The translations under genes were made by a program, and so were the position numbers. Shown in pieces: positions 1 through 8,112 of a stretch of DNA of 64,000 nucleotides. The notes under the pieces are model-generated. The model was not told where the DNA came from. It ran no database searches and saw only the letters and a program-made list of their open reading frames with translations. The stretch comes from JADYZU01 sp964540965 (GTDB lineage Bacteria; Pseudomonadota; Alphaproteobacteria; Rhodobacterales; Rhodobacteraceae). Location: NCBI GenBank assembly GCA_964540965.1, contig CAZIOT010000001.1:319044-383043 (forward strand). Reading direction: 5' to 3'. Positions within the stretch are counted from its first letter, which is position 1, and each line of letters opens with the position of its first letter.

Positions 1-485
1 TCCGCGCCACCACCGGCGACAGGCCCTATGGCTGGCTGTCGCGCTATCTGCACACCCCCATCACCCGCCGCCTGCTGGCCGAGGAGGGGTTCCTTTACCA
101 CATGGACGACTTTTCCGACGACGTGCCGCGCTGGGACGTGGTCGAGACGGCGGCGGGGCCAAGGCCCATCGTCATCGTGCCCTATGCGCTGGACACCAAC
201 GACATGAAGTTCTGGACAGCGCCGTCCTATACTCCGGCAGACTGGCTGGATTATGCCGTCGACACCTTCGACCGCCTGCATGACGAGGGCGCCCATGGCC
301 CGGTGATGATGTCGCTGGGCCTGCATCTGCGCATCATCGGCCGGCCGGGGCGGATCGGCGCGCTGGAGCGGTTCATCGCGCATGTGCAGTCCCGTCAGGA
401 CGTGTGGTGCGCGACGCGGCTGGATATCGCCCGCGCCTTTGCCGCCGCGGTGCCGCCGCCGGACGGGCTGAGGTTCGGCGCATGA
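1..485 (+). CDS. Polysaccharide deacetylase family protein (3' end only)
   Basis: The window opens inside this gene; the first whole codon is at position 3 and about 160 C-terminal residues are visible. The segment with VPYALDTNDMKFW, a MMSLGLHLRIIGRPGR stretch and a final helix resembles the C-terminal half of NodB/PuuE-like deacetylases, which remove N-acyl groups from sugars or act on allantoin-like amides. The catalytic metal-binding motifs would lie upstream and cannot be checked. The stop overlaps the next start as ATGA (482-485), so it is probably translated together with the CoA-ester operon downstream. The substrate is unknown. Family call is moderately sure; the link to the pathway is inference. 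Confidence 0.7.
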   Translation, partial: RATTGDRPYGWLSRYLHTPITRRLLAEEGFLYHMDDFSDDVPRWDVVETAAGPRPIVIVPYALDTNDMKFWTAPSYTPADWLDYAVDTFDRLHDEGAHGPVMMSLGLHLRIIGRPGRIGALERFIAHVQSRQDVWCATRLDIARAFAAAVPPPDGLRFGA

Positions 486-1861
486 ACCCGGTCGACCGCA
501 TCGCCGCTCATATCACCGGCACAAGGCTTGCCGACCTGCCGGCGGCGACGGTGGGCAAGGTCAGGACATTCCTTCTCGACACCCTGGGGGTCGGCATCGC
601 CGGCAGTTCCGGCGCGCAGGTCGCCGACCTGATCGCGCTTGCCCGCGGCTGGGGTCCGCAGTCAGAGGCGACGGTCTGGCTGACCGGCGAACGCCTGTCG
701 GCGCAATCGGCGGCCATCGTGAACGCCTACCAGATCCATTGCCTGGAATTCGACTGCGTGCATGAAGGCGCGGTGCTGCATCCGATGGCGACGATCCTGT
801 CGGCGGTGCTGGCCTGGGCCGAACGCGAGGCGCAGCGCGGCCATCCGGTGCCCGGCGCCGACCTGATCCCGGCCCTGGCCGTGGGTGTCGATGTGTCCAC
901 CATGCTCGGCATCGTCACCGATGCGCCGATCCGCTTTTTCCGTCCCGCCACCGCCGGCGGATTCGGTGCCGTCGCCGCCATCGCCCGGCTGGCCGGTCTG
1001 GATGACGGGCAGGTCAAGGATGCGCTGGGCGCGCAGTATTCGCAGACCTCGGGCACGCTGCAGCCACATGCCGAAGGCTCGCCCATGCTGGGGATGCAGG
1101 TCGGCTTCAACGCCGCCGCGGCGATCCGGTCGATCGACCTTGCCCGCGCCGGATTCCGCGGCCCGCATGATATCCTGACCGGGCAATACGGCTATTTCCG
1201 CCTGTTCGAGATGGACGACCACGATATTGACGCCTTCCTGCCGACGCTGGGCCGCGACTGGCAGATCGACGCCATGTCGCACAAGCCATGGCCCTCGGGC
1301 CGGCTGACGCATGGCGTGATCGACGGGCTGGGGCAGCTGATGGCGCGGCACGGCTTTGCCGCCGCCGACATCGCCGGGGTCACGGCGCTGGTGCCGCCGC
1401 TGAACCACCGGCTGGTCGGGCGCCCCGACATTCCCGCGCCCGAGCCGAACTATGCAAAGCTCTGCCTGCAATTCGTCGCCGGGCGGTTTCTGGCCACGGG
1501 GCAGGTCGATGTGCCCGATTTCCGCGGCGCCGCGCTGACCGATCCGGAAACCCACCGGTTGGCCGCTTTGGTCACGGTCGCGCTTGATACCGCCAACACC
1601 GACCAGAACGCGCTGGATCCGCAGCGTATCTCGGTCCGGCTGAAATCGGGGGCGGAACACGCCATCGACCTGCCGCATGTCTATGGCCACCCGGCCGCGC
1701 CGCTGTCGGATGCCGCGAACGAGGAAAAGTTCCGCCGCTGCGCCGGCTATGGCCGGGTGCCGATGGCCGATCCCGGGGCGCTGGTCGCCGCCGTCGCCGC
1801 GGTCGAACGGCTGGACGACATTTCCGCGCTGGCCCGACTGACGCTTGGGGGGACCGCATGA
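482..1861 (+). CDS. MmgE/PrpD family protein
   Basis: A 459-residue protein of the MmgE/PrpD family, which includes 2-methylcitrate dehydratase and cis-aconitate decarboxylase; members act on small tricarboxylates or related acids. The N-terminal all-helical domain (KVRTFLLDTLGVGIAGSSG) and the conserved EFDCVHEGAVLHPMA segment near residue 85 are clear. The ATG at 482 was chosen because it overlaps the preceding stop by 4 bp and begins just before the family's N-terminal helix. Its own stop overlaps the next start at 1858. Neighbours are CitE, MaoC, acyl-CoA dehydrogenase and CoA transferases, so a role in a dicarboxylate pathway is likely. The exact reaction cannot be read from the sequence. 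Confidence 0.85.
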   Translation: MNPVDRIAAHITGTRLADLPAATVGKVRTFLLDTLGVGIAGSSGAQVADLIALARGWGPQSEATVWLTGERLSAQSAAIVNAYQIHCLEFDCVHEGAVLHPMATILSAVLAWAEREAQRGHPVPGADLIPALAVGVDVSTMLGIVTDAPIRFFRPATAGGFGAVAAIARLAGLDDGQVKDALGAQYSQTSGTLQPHAEGSPMLGMQVGFNAAAAIRSIDLARAGFRGPHDILTGQYGYFRLFEMDDHDIDAFLPTLGRDWQIDAMSHKPWPSGRLTHGVIDGLGQLMARHGFAAADIAGVTALVPPLNHRLVGRPDIPAPEPNYAKLCLQFVAGRFLATGQVDVPDFRGAALTDPETHRLAALVTVALDTANTDQNALDPQRISVRLKSGAEHAIDLPHVYGHPAAPLSDAANEEKFRRCAGYGRVPMADPGALVAAVAAVERLDDISALARLTLGGTA

Positions 1862-2694
1862 TCCGGCCGCGCCGCTCGCTTTTGTTCGCCCCGGCGAACC
1901 GCCCCGCTATCCATGACAAGGCGCTGAAGGCCGGCGCCGATATCGTCTGCCTCGACCTTGAGGATGCGGTGCCGCCGGGGGACAAGGACGCCGCCCGGTC
2001 CCTCGCCATGCCCTTCCTGACCGATGCCGCCGGTCCGGAACGGGTGGTGCGCATCAACTCGCCGCGCTCGCGCGAAGGTCTGTTGGACCTTCTGGCCCTT
2101 GTCGCCGCCGCCCCCGCCGCCGGGACCGTCTTCCTGCCCAAGGTCGCCGATCCGTTCGAGGTGCGCCTCGTGGACGAAATCCTGGCCGAGGCCGGTCTGC
2201 CCCTGCGCCTTGCCGTCCTGATCGAAAGCGCCGAGGGGCTGGAAAAGGCCGCGGCGATCATGGCCGCCAGTCCGCGCATCGACTGGGCGATGTTCGGCGC
2301 CGTCGATTTCGCCGCCGAATTCGGCGTGCCGGTGGCGCCCGAACCGCTGCTTTACGCCCGGCAGCGGCTGGTCCATGCCGCGCGGCTGGCCGGGATCGAG
2401 ATCCTGGACGTGCCCTGCCTGTCCTTCCGCGACGCCGCAGCGGTGCGCGCCGAATCCGACGCCGCCCGTGGCCTGGGCTTTACCGGCAAGGCGGTGCTGC
2501 ACCCCGACAACGTCGCCGTTGTCAACGCCGCCTTCACCCCCGCGGCCGAAGAGATCGCCCGCGCCGAACGCATCCTTGCCGCCTTTCAGGCCGCGCCGAA
2601 CGGACTGGCGGTGCTTGACGGCAAACTGGTGGAAAAACCCGTCGTCCGCGCGGCGCAGCGCATCCTTGCGACCCGCGACGCCCTTCAACAATGA
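1858..2694 (+). CDS. HpcH/HpaI aldolase / citrate lyase beta-like protein (CitE family)
   Basis: A 278-residue TIM-barrel lyase of the CitE type. Visible are the metal-binding CLDLEDAVPP (residues 31-40), a VRINSPRS strand, the MFGAVDFAAEFG loop and the C-terminal GKAVLHPDNV. Relatives cleave malyl-CoA, citramalyl-CoA or hydroxymethylglutaryl-like CoA esters into acetyl-CoA plus an oxoacid using Mg2+. The length matches stand-alone citramalyl-CoA or malyl-CoA lyases. It is coupled to the genes on both sides by 4-bp overlaps. Given the hydratase and dehydrogenase next to it, cleavage of a citramalyl-CoA-like intermediate is the best guess; this is inferred from context. Confidence 0.88.
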   Translation: MIRPRRSLLFAPANRPAIHDKALKAGADIVCLDLEDAVPPGDKDAARSLAMPFLTDAAGPERVVRINSPRSREGLLDLLALVAAAPAAGTVFLPKVADPFEVRLVDEILAEAGLPLRLAVLIESAEGLEKAAAIMAASPRIDWAMFGAVDFAAEFGVPVAPEPLLYARQRLVHAARLAGIEILDVPCLSFRDAAAVRAESDAARGLGFTGKAVLHPDNVAVVNAAFTPAAEEIARAERILAAFQAAPNGLAVLDGKLVEKPVVRAAQRILATRDALQQ

Positions 2695-3230
2695 GGTCAG
2701 AATTGGTCCAGACGCATATCCAGGTCGGCCCCAACCGCTTTCGCGAAAGTTTCGGCCGCTATTTCGAGGATTTCACCGTCGGTGACATCTACGAACACCG
2801 CCCCGGCCGCACCCTGACCGAGACGGACAACACCTGGTTCACGCTCCTGACGATGAACACCCATCCGCAGCATTTCGATGCCGAATACGGGCGCAAATCC
2901 GAATTCGGCCGGTGCATCATCTGTTCGCCGCTGACCGTGGCCGTCATGGTCGGGATGAGCGTCACCGACGTCAGCCAGAAGGCCATCGCCAACATGGGCT
3001 GGACCAACATCCGCATGACGGCGCCGGTGTTCGCCGGCGACACGCTTTATGCCGAATCCGAGGTGCTGGCCAAGCGCGAGTCGAAATCGCGGCCGAATGC
3101 CGGGCTGGTCACGGTGATGACGCGCGGCTTCAATCAGGACGGCACGCTGGTCTGCGATTTCGAACGCACCATCCTTGTCGCGCGGCGCGGCCATGCCCCC
3201 GACGACATCCGTCCCGAAGCCGCGGAGTAG
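2691..3230 (+). CDS. MaoC family (R)-type enoyl-CoA hydratase
   Basis: A single hot-dog-fold domain of 179 residues. The hydratase signature appears as TDNTWFTLLTMNTHPQHFD (about residues 45-63), with the asparagine-histidine-proline pattern found in MaoC proteins that act on mesaconyl-CoA or itaconyl-CoA-like substrates rather than the fatty-acid PhaJ pattern. A second conserved patch, APVFAGDTLYAESEV, lines the other side of the fold. The ATG at 2691 overlaps the CitE stop, and the next gene starts 3 bp after the stop. It probably adds water to an unsaturated CoA ester made by the dehydrogenase next door, supplying the hydroxyacyl-CoA for the lyase. Confidence 0.88.
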   Translation: MRSELVQTHIQVGPNRFRESFGRYFEDFTVGDIYEHRPGRTLTETDNTWFTLLTMNTHPQHFDAEYGRKSEFGRCIICSPLTVAVMVGMSVTDVSQKAIANMGWTNIRMTAPVFAGDTLYAESEVLAKRESKSRPNAGLVTVMTRGFNQDGTLVCDFERTILVARRGHAPDDIRPEAAE

Positions 3231-3233
3231 GCC

Positions 3234-4391
3234 ATGACCGCCGACACCCTGTCCGACGACGACCGCCTGATCCTTGAATCCATCGACAAATGGCTTGAGC
3301 GGGATGTGAAGCCGCATGTGCTCCGGCTGGATCATGCCGACGAATATCCGTTCGAGATCGTCGAACAGATGAAGGAACTGGGCCTGTTCGGCGCCACCAT
3401 CCCGCAGGACTATGGCGGTCTGGGACTGTCGGCGACCACCTATGCCCGGATCGTCGAAACCATCGCCAGGACATGGATGTCGCTGTCGGGCATCTTCAAC
3501 AGTCATCTCATCATGGCCGCCTGCGTCGCCCGCAACGGCACCGAGGCGCAAAAGGCGCATTACCTGCCGAAATTCGCCAGCGGAGAGATTCGCGGCGGGC
3601 TGGGCCTGACCGAACCCGACGCCGGCACCGACCTGCAGGGCATCCGCACCCGCGCGGTGCGCGACGGTGACCACTACGTCATCAACGGCACCAAGACCTG
3701 GATCACCAACGGCATCCACGGCACCTGTTTTGCCCTCTTGGTCAAGACCGACCCGGATGCGCAGCCGCGCCACAAGGGCATGTCGATGTTCATCGCCGAA
3801 AAGGGCGACGGCTTTCGCGTGTCGAAAAAGCTGGAAAAGCTGGGCTACAAGGGCATCGATTCCGCCGAACTGGTGTTCGAGGATTACCGCGTTCCGGCTG
3901 ACCGCCTGATCGGCGAGGTCGAGGGGCGGGGGATGCAGGCGGCGCTGGGCGGGCTGGAACTGGGCCGGATCAATGTCGCCGCCCGCGGCTGCGGGCTGGC
4001 CGCCGCCGCGCTGGACGATTCCGTGAAATACGCCCAGATCCGCAAGACCTTTGGCAAACCCATCGCCGAACATCAGGCGATCCAGCTGAAACTGGGTGAG
4101 ATGGCAACCCGGCTTCAGGCCGCCCGCCTGCTGACCTTCGACGCCGCCCGCATCTATGACCGTGGCGAGCGGTGCGACATGGAGGCCGGGATGGCGAAAT
4201 ATTTCGCCTCCGAGGCCGCTGTGGAAAACGCGACCGAGGCGTTGCGCATCCATGGCGGCTATGGCTATTCCAAGGAACTGCACGTCGAACGCTATTTCCG
4301 CGACGCGCCGCTGATGTGCATCGGGGAAGGCACCAACGAAATGCAGCGCATCATCATCGCCCGGCAACTGATCGAACGGAATCCGGCGTGA
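3234..4391 (+). CDS. Acyl-CoA dehydrogenase
   Basis: A complete 385-residue FAD-dependent acyl-CoA dehydrogenase that introduces an alpha,beta double bond into a CoA ester and passes electrons to electron-transferring flavoprotein. Motifs in order are GLFGATIPQDYGGLGLS, the flavin/substrate strand GGLGLTEPDAGTDLQG, GTKTWITNG, and the C-terminal RIHGGYGYSKE followed by GEGTNEMQR. The glutamate of EGTNEMQR (about residue 365) sits where the catalytic base of medium-chain and short/branched-chain enzymes is found. The gene is coupled to the CoA transferase that follows (GTGA overlap). A branched short dicarboxylyl-CoA such as methylsuccinyl-CoA or glutaryl-CoA is a plausible substrate, but specificity is not proven. 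Confidence 0.93.
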   Translation: MTADTLSDDDRLILESIDKWLERDVKPHVLRLDHADEYPFEIVEQMKELGLFGATIPQDYGGLGLSATTYARIVETIARTWMSLSGIFNSHLIMAACVARNGTEAQKAHYLPKFASGEIRGGLGLTEPDAGTDLQGIRTRAVRDGDHYVINGTKTWITNGIHGTCFALLVKTDPDAQPRHKGMSMFIAEKGDGFRVSKKLEKLGYKGIDSAELVFEDYRVPADRLIGEVEGRGMQAALGGLELGRINVAARGCGLAAAALDDSVKYAQIRKTFGKPIAEHQAIQLKLGEMATRLQAARLLTFDAARIYDRGERCDMEAGMAKYFASEAAVENATEALRIHGGYGYSKELHVERYFRDAPLMCIGEGTNEMQRIIIARQLIERNPA

Positions 4392-5584
4392 TCCACGACG
4401 CGCCCCTGGCCGGTCTGCGGGTGCTGGCCGTCGAACAATACGGCGCCGGGCCGTTCGCGACGATGTATCTGTCCGACATGGGCGCCGAGGTCATCAAGAT
4501 CGAGGCGCCGGGATCGGGCGATTCGTCGCGCGCCTCGGGGCCGCATTTCCTTGGGCCGGGTGACAGCCACTTCTACCAGACCTTCAATCAGGGCAAGAAA
4601 TCGCTGGCGCTCGACATGCGCGGGGCGGCCGGCAAGGCGGTGTTCCGGCGGCTGGCGGCAACCGCCGATGCGGTGCTGAACAACCTGCGCGGCGACCAGC
4701 CGGAAAAGCTGGGCCTGACCCATGCCGCGCTTGGCGGGGTCAAGCAAAGCCTCGTCTGCCTGCATCTGTCGGGCTATGGCCGTTCGGGCCCGCGCGCCGG
4801 CTGGCCGGCCTACGATTACCTTGCCCAGGCCGAGGCCGGGTTCCTGTCCGTCACCGGCGAACCGGACGGGCCGCCGACGCGGATGGGCCTGTCGATCGTC
4901 GATTACCTGAGCGGCCTGACCGCCGCCTTTGCCCTGACCGCCGCCCTTGTCGGCGCGCTGCGCACCGGACGCGGGCGCGACGTGGATGTGACGCTTTATG
5001 ACGTGGCGATGCACCAGCTGACCTATCCGGCAACCTGGTATCTGAACGAGGGCGACGTGATCGCACGCCGGCCGCGGTCGGGCCATCCGTCGGTGGTCCC
5101 CTGCGAGGTGTTCCCGACCTCTGATGGCCATGTCTTCATCATGTGCGTCCTGCCCAAGTTCTGGGAGGCCCTGTGCGCCGGCATCGGCCAGCCCGGCCTT
5201 GTCGCCGACCCGGCCTTTGCCACGCCCGCGGCCCGCTTTGCCAACCGCGACCGGCTGGCGGCGATCCTGGATGCCGCGCTGTCGGCGCAGCCGACCGCGC
5301 ATTGGATGGCGGTGCTGGCCGGCAAGGTGCCGCTGGCGCCGGTGCTGACGCTGCCGCAGGCGCTCGACAACCCGCATGCGCAGGCCACCGGCGCCATCGC
5401 CCGCTTTGACCATCCGGCGCGGCCGGGGTTCCGCTCCGTCGCGTCGCCGATCCGGCTGGACGGGGACCGGCCGCAGGCCAGGCCCGCCCCGGCGCTGGGC
5501 GGCGACAGCGATGCCGTGCTGGCCGCGTCGGGATTTTCCGCCGCCGAAATCGCCTTGCTTCGCCGCGACGGGGTCATCGCATGA
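4388..5584 (+). CDS. CaiB/BaiF family CoA transferase (first copy)
   Basis: A 398-residue class III CoA transferase, which swaps CoA between acids through aspartyl-thioester intermediates. The start is GTG 4388, chosen because it overlaps the dehydrogenase stop and gives the family N-terminus LAGLRVLAVEQYGAGPFATM. Other landmarks are DMGAEVIKIEAPG, LHLSGYGRSGPRAGWPAYD, and SIVDYLSG, whose aspartate occupies the position of the catalytic residue of formyl-CoA transferase. It shares the operon with a second, clearly different CaiB/BaiF protein. It probably activates the acid substrate of this operon with CoA from succinyl-CoA or a product; the donor and acceptor are unknown. Confidence 0.92.
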   Translation: MIHDAPLAGLRVLAVEQYGAGPFATMYLSDMGAEVIKIEAPGSGDSSRASGPHFLGPGDSHFYQTFNQGKKSLALDMRGAAGKAVFRRLAATADAVLNNLRGDQPEKLGLTHAALGGVKQSLVCLHLSGYGRSGPRAGWPAYDYLAQAEAGFLSVTGEPDGPPTRMGLSIVDYLSGLTAAFALTAALVGALRTGRGRDVDVTLYDVAMHQLTYPATWYLNEGDVIARRPRSGHPSVVPCEVFPTSDGHVFIMCVLPKFWEALCAGIGQPGLVADPAFATPAARFANRDRLAAILDAALSAQPTAHWMAVLAGKVPLAPVLTLPQALDNPHAQATGAIARFDHPARPGFRSVASPIRLDGDRPQARPAPALGGDSDAVLAASGFSAAEIALLRRDGVIA

Positions 5585-6687
5585 AACTGCAGGGTCTGCG
5601 CGTCCTTGACCTGTCGCTGTTCCTGCCCGGCCCCTGGCTGACGCAGATGATGGCCGACCACGGCGCCGAGGTGATCAAGATCGAACCGCCGGGAGGAGAG
5701 CCGGTGCGCACTGTCGGCTACCGGCAGGGCGATGCCACGACCTGGTTCCGCAACACCCACCGCGGCAAGAAAAGCATCGTCCTGAATCTCAAGGACGCGG
5801 CCGACCGCGGGCTTTTCCTTGACCTCTGCGCCGATGCCGATGTGGTGGTCGAGGCGTTCCGCCCCGGCGTTGCCGAACGGCTGGGTGTCGGACCCGATGT
5901 GGTGCGCGCCCGCAACCCGCGTATCGTCTATGCCCGCATTGCCGCCTTTGGCCAGACCGGGCCGCTGGTGACCCGCCCGGCCCATGACATCGCCATCGAG
6001 GCGATGGCCGGCGTGGTCAGCCTGAACCTTGCGCCCGACGGCACACCGGTCAATCCGCATATGCCGGTGGCCGATGCGCTTGGCTCGCTGACCGCGCTGA
6101 CCGGCATCCTGATGGCGCTGTACCGCCGGCACGAAACCGGCCGCGGCGACACGATCGACATCTCGATGCAGGATGCGACCATGGCCTGGCTGCCGAATGT
6201 GGTCGGCCCGGTCTTTGCCGAAAACCGCGCCCCGGTGGTCAAGGACGAACGCAGCTTTGGCGGCTATGCCTTCTATGCGACCTATGAAACCGCGGACGGC
6301 CGGCACATCGCCCTGGGCGGGGTCGAGCACAAGTTTCCCGTCAACCTGCTGACGGCGCTGGGCCGCCCCGACCTGATCGACGCCGCCTGCGGCCCGCCGG
6401 GGCCGGGGCAGGCGCCGGTCAAGGCGTTCCTGCGCGATACGTTCCGCCGCCGCAGTAGCGCCGAGTGGGAGGATTTCCTGTCCGGGGTCGATGTCTGCTG
6501 GGCGCCGGTGCTGGACCTGCACCAGGCCTGGCACCAGCCGCAAGTTGCCGCCCGCGACATGCTGCTGACCGACGATGCCGGCAATTTCCACATCGGCAAC
6601 CCGGTGAAATTCGCCGAGGAACCGGCGCAGCCCGACCTGCGCCTGCCGGCGCTGGACCAGGACGGTCCCGCCCTGCGCCGCCGCTAG
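5581..6687 (+). CDS. CaiB/BaiF family CoA transferase (second copy)
   Basis: A 368-residue class III CoA transferase, starting at an ATGA overlap with the upstream copy. It has LQGLRVLDLSLFLPGPWLTQ, DHGAEVIKIEPPGG, AFGQTGPLVTRPAHDIAIEA and the probable catalytic aspartate in PVADALGSL. The two copies are homologous but strongly diverged, so they are not a recent duplication and may act on different acids, for example one for substrate activation and one for recycling. It is the last gene of the operon. Its TAG stop lies inside a CTAG palindrome (6684-6687) that also gives the stop of the convergent GST gene. Confidence 0.92.
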   Translation: MKLQGLRVLDLSLFLPGPWLTQMMADHGAEVIKIEPPGGEPVRTVGYRQGDATTWFRNTHRGKKSIVLNLKDAADRGLFLDLCADADVVVEAFRPGVAERLGVGPDVVRARNPRIVYARIAAFGQTGPLVTRPAHDIAIEAMAGVVSLNLAPDGTPVNPHMPVADALGSLTALTGILMALYRRHETGRGDTIDISMQDATMAWLPNVVGPVFAENRAPVVKDERSFGGYAFYATYETADGRHIALGGVEHKFPVNLLTALGRPDLIDAACGPPGPGQAPVKAFLRDTFRRRSSAEWEDFLSGVDVCWAPVLDLHQAWHQPQVAARDMLLTDDAGNFHIGNPVKFAEEPAQPDLRLPALDQDGPALRRR

Positions 6688-7286
6688 GCCGGTTTCGTCG
6701 CCTGCATCGACGGGCGTTCGGCAAAGCGGGCATACCAGTCCGCCAGTTGCGGATGCCCCGTCCGCCAGCCGCGGGCATCGTGGCGGAAATCGAGATAGCC
6801 CAGCGCACAGCCCAGCGCGACCTGCCCCATGTCGAGGGGGCGGGCGGCAAGCGCGGCGGCCTCGGGCTCGAGCATGTCGAGCGCATTGGCGATCTTGGCC
6901 CATTGCGCATCCAGCCAGCCGCTCCACTGCCGGTCGTCCGGCCGCAGCCGCACCTCGTAGGACATGACAAGGCCGGAATCGAGGATGCCTTCGGCCGCCG
7001 CTTCCAGCACCAGCACATCCCAGAGCCGGTCGGCGGGATAGAGGCCGGTGTCCCAGAGTTCGTCAAGGTAACGGGTGATGACCCTGCTGTCGTAGATCGG
7101 CCGCCCGTCATCGCGCAGCAGCACCGGAATCCGCCCCGTGGGATGCGCGGCCGACACCGCCGGATCGGTGGCGATGGCGCTGGTCGAAACCGGCACTTCG
7201 GTCACTTCCCCGGTCTGCCCGGCCTCGCGGATCAGGACGCGGACCTTGCGGACATAGGGGGATAGCGGCGACATGAGCAGCTGCAT
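6684..7286 (-). CDS. Glutathione S-transferase family protein
   Basis: A 200-residue thioredoxin-fold plus helical protein. The N-terminus MQLLMSPLSPYVRKVRV is the glutathione-binding strand of GSTs, and GRIPVLLRDDGRPIYDSRVI contains the cis-proline and the glutathione-contacting D-S pair. The start at 7286 was chosen because a perfect AAGGAGG lies just upstream (7291-7297); the longer frame would begin with an unlikely basic stretch. It probably conjugates or reduces electrophiles with glutathione. It is convergent with the CoA-transferase gene and the stop codons overlap. Specific substrate unknown. Confidence 0.88.
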   Translation of the reverse strand: MQLLMSPLSPYVRKVRVLIREAGQTGEVTEVPVSTSAIATDPAVSAAHPTGRIPVLLRDDGRPIYDSRVITRYLDELWDTGLYPADRLWDVLVLEAAAEGILDSGLVMSYEVRLRPDDRQWSGWLDAQWAKIANALDMLEPEAAALAARPLDMGQVALGCALGYLDFRHDARGWRTGHPQLADWYARFAERPSMQATKPA

Positions 7287-7340
7287 CGAAGCCTCCTTCT
7301 GCGGGTGGCCGGACCCTAGCGGCTGAAGGGCGCGGCGCAA

Positions 7341-7436
7341 GGGGGCCGGTCCTTTGGACCGGCAGAAGGAAGGGGGCCTTCTGCCCCCTTTGCGCCTGCG
7401 GCGCATTCACCCCCGAGGATATTTGTGGCCCGAAGT
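7341..7436 (+). repeat. Composite intergenic element (copy 1): GC hairpins plus GGATATTTG core
   Basis: Two GC-rich hairpins (7346-7362, loop TTT; 7370-7390, loop CTTCT) are followed by CCCCCGAGGATATTTGTGG (7410-7428). The same arrangement, hairpin then C-run then GAGGATATTTGGGGACGAAG, recurs at 26163, 52757, 52799 and 61417, with a diverged copy at 39028. The copy lies between a GST gene and the end of a PaiB-like gene, both on the minus strand. Its function is unknown; a 3'-end processing or termination element is possible. Confidence 0.55.
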
Positions 7437-7488
7437 AGCCGAAAGTGCCCCGCGGCCCGGGGGATCTGCGGTGCTGCGCCCTGAAAGG

Positions 7489-8112
7489 TCAGCTTTCCGG
7501 CGGCTGGCGCATCAGCGTGGCAAGGGCGGCGGTTTCCTGCCCGAAGGTGCTTTGCTCCATCTCGCGCGCGGCGCCGGTGCGGGCGTCCTCAGGCTTGTTC
7601 TGGTTCAGCTTCCAGGTGCCGTCGACCCTGGCGATGGTCAGGCGGCAGGGCACGATCTGGCGATAGAGCCGCAGCCGGGCGTCTTCGGGCAGCTTGTCCA
7701 GCGTCCAGATCGGCTTGGGCAGCAACCGCGCCTCGTAGGCGTCTGATTGCCGGTCGAGCATGTCGTGCATCGCGTCTTGTGGCAGCAGTTCCAGCGTGCC
7801 GCGCAGGTGGACGGCGACGTAGTTCCAGGTCGGCACCTGATCGTCCATCGCATACCAGTCGGGCGAGACATAGCCGTCCGGCCCGCTTACCGCGATCACC
7901 GCCGGCTGCGGCGTGGCCAAGGCGCGGGCGACGGGGTTCGAGCGGACGAGGTGCAGGTCGGCGGCGCTGCCACCCTCATCCAGCAGGAACGGCACGTGCG
8001 CTAGCAGCGGCCCTTCGGCGCCATTCACCGACAGGATGCCAAAGGCGCGGTCGCGGGCGAAGGCGAGGTTGCGGGCGGTGCCGGTCTGGCGAAAGATCGG
8101 GTTGGGATGCAT
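7489..8112 (-). CDS. FMN-binding PaiB-like protein
   Basis: A 207-residue protein of the PaiB family (FMN-binding split barrel), annotated in Bacillus as a negative regulator of sporulation and protease genes but in proteobacteria probably a flavin-binding protein of unknown role. It begins with MHPNPIFRQT and contains HVPFLLDEGG, SPDWYAMDDQVPTWNYVAVH and the C-terminal WKLNQNKPEDAR motif typical of the family. Its ATG overlaps the stop of mtaB by one base (8112), so the two are probably co-transcribed. No DNA-binding helix is visible, so the regulator label should not be taken literally. Confidence 0.85.
   Translation of the reverse strand: MHPNPIFRQTGTARNLAFARDRAFGILSVNGAEGPLLAHVPFLLDEGGSAADLHLVRSNPVARALATPQPAVIAVSGPDGYVSPDWYAMDDQVPTWNYVAVHLRGTLELLPQDAMHDMLDRQSDAYEARLLPKPIWTLDKLPEDARLRLYRQIVPCRLTIARVDGTWKLNQNKPEDARTGAAREMEQSTFGQETAALATLMRQPPES

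Noticed and set aside
404..481. A longer start for the PrpD-family protein
   Set aside because: It would overlap the upstream gene by 82 bp and add residues with no family match; ATG 482 overlaps the stop by 4 bp as at most other junctions in the operon.
2697..4367. A 556-codon open frame antisense to the MaoC and acyl-CoA dehydrogenase genes
   Set aside because: It is a composition shadow of two well-recognised genes and crosses their boundary.
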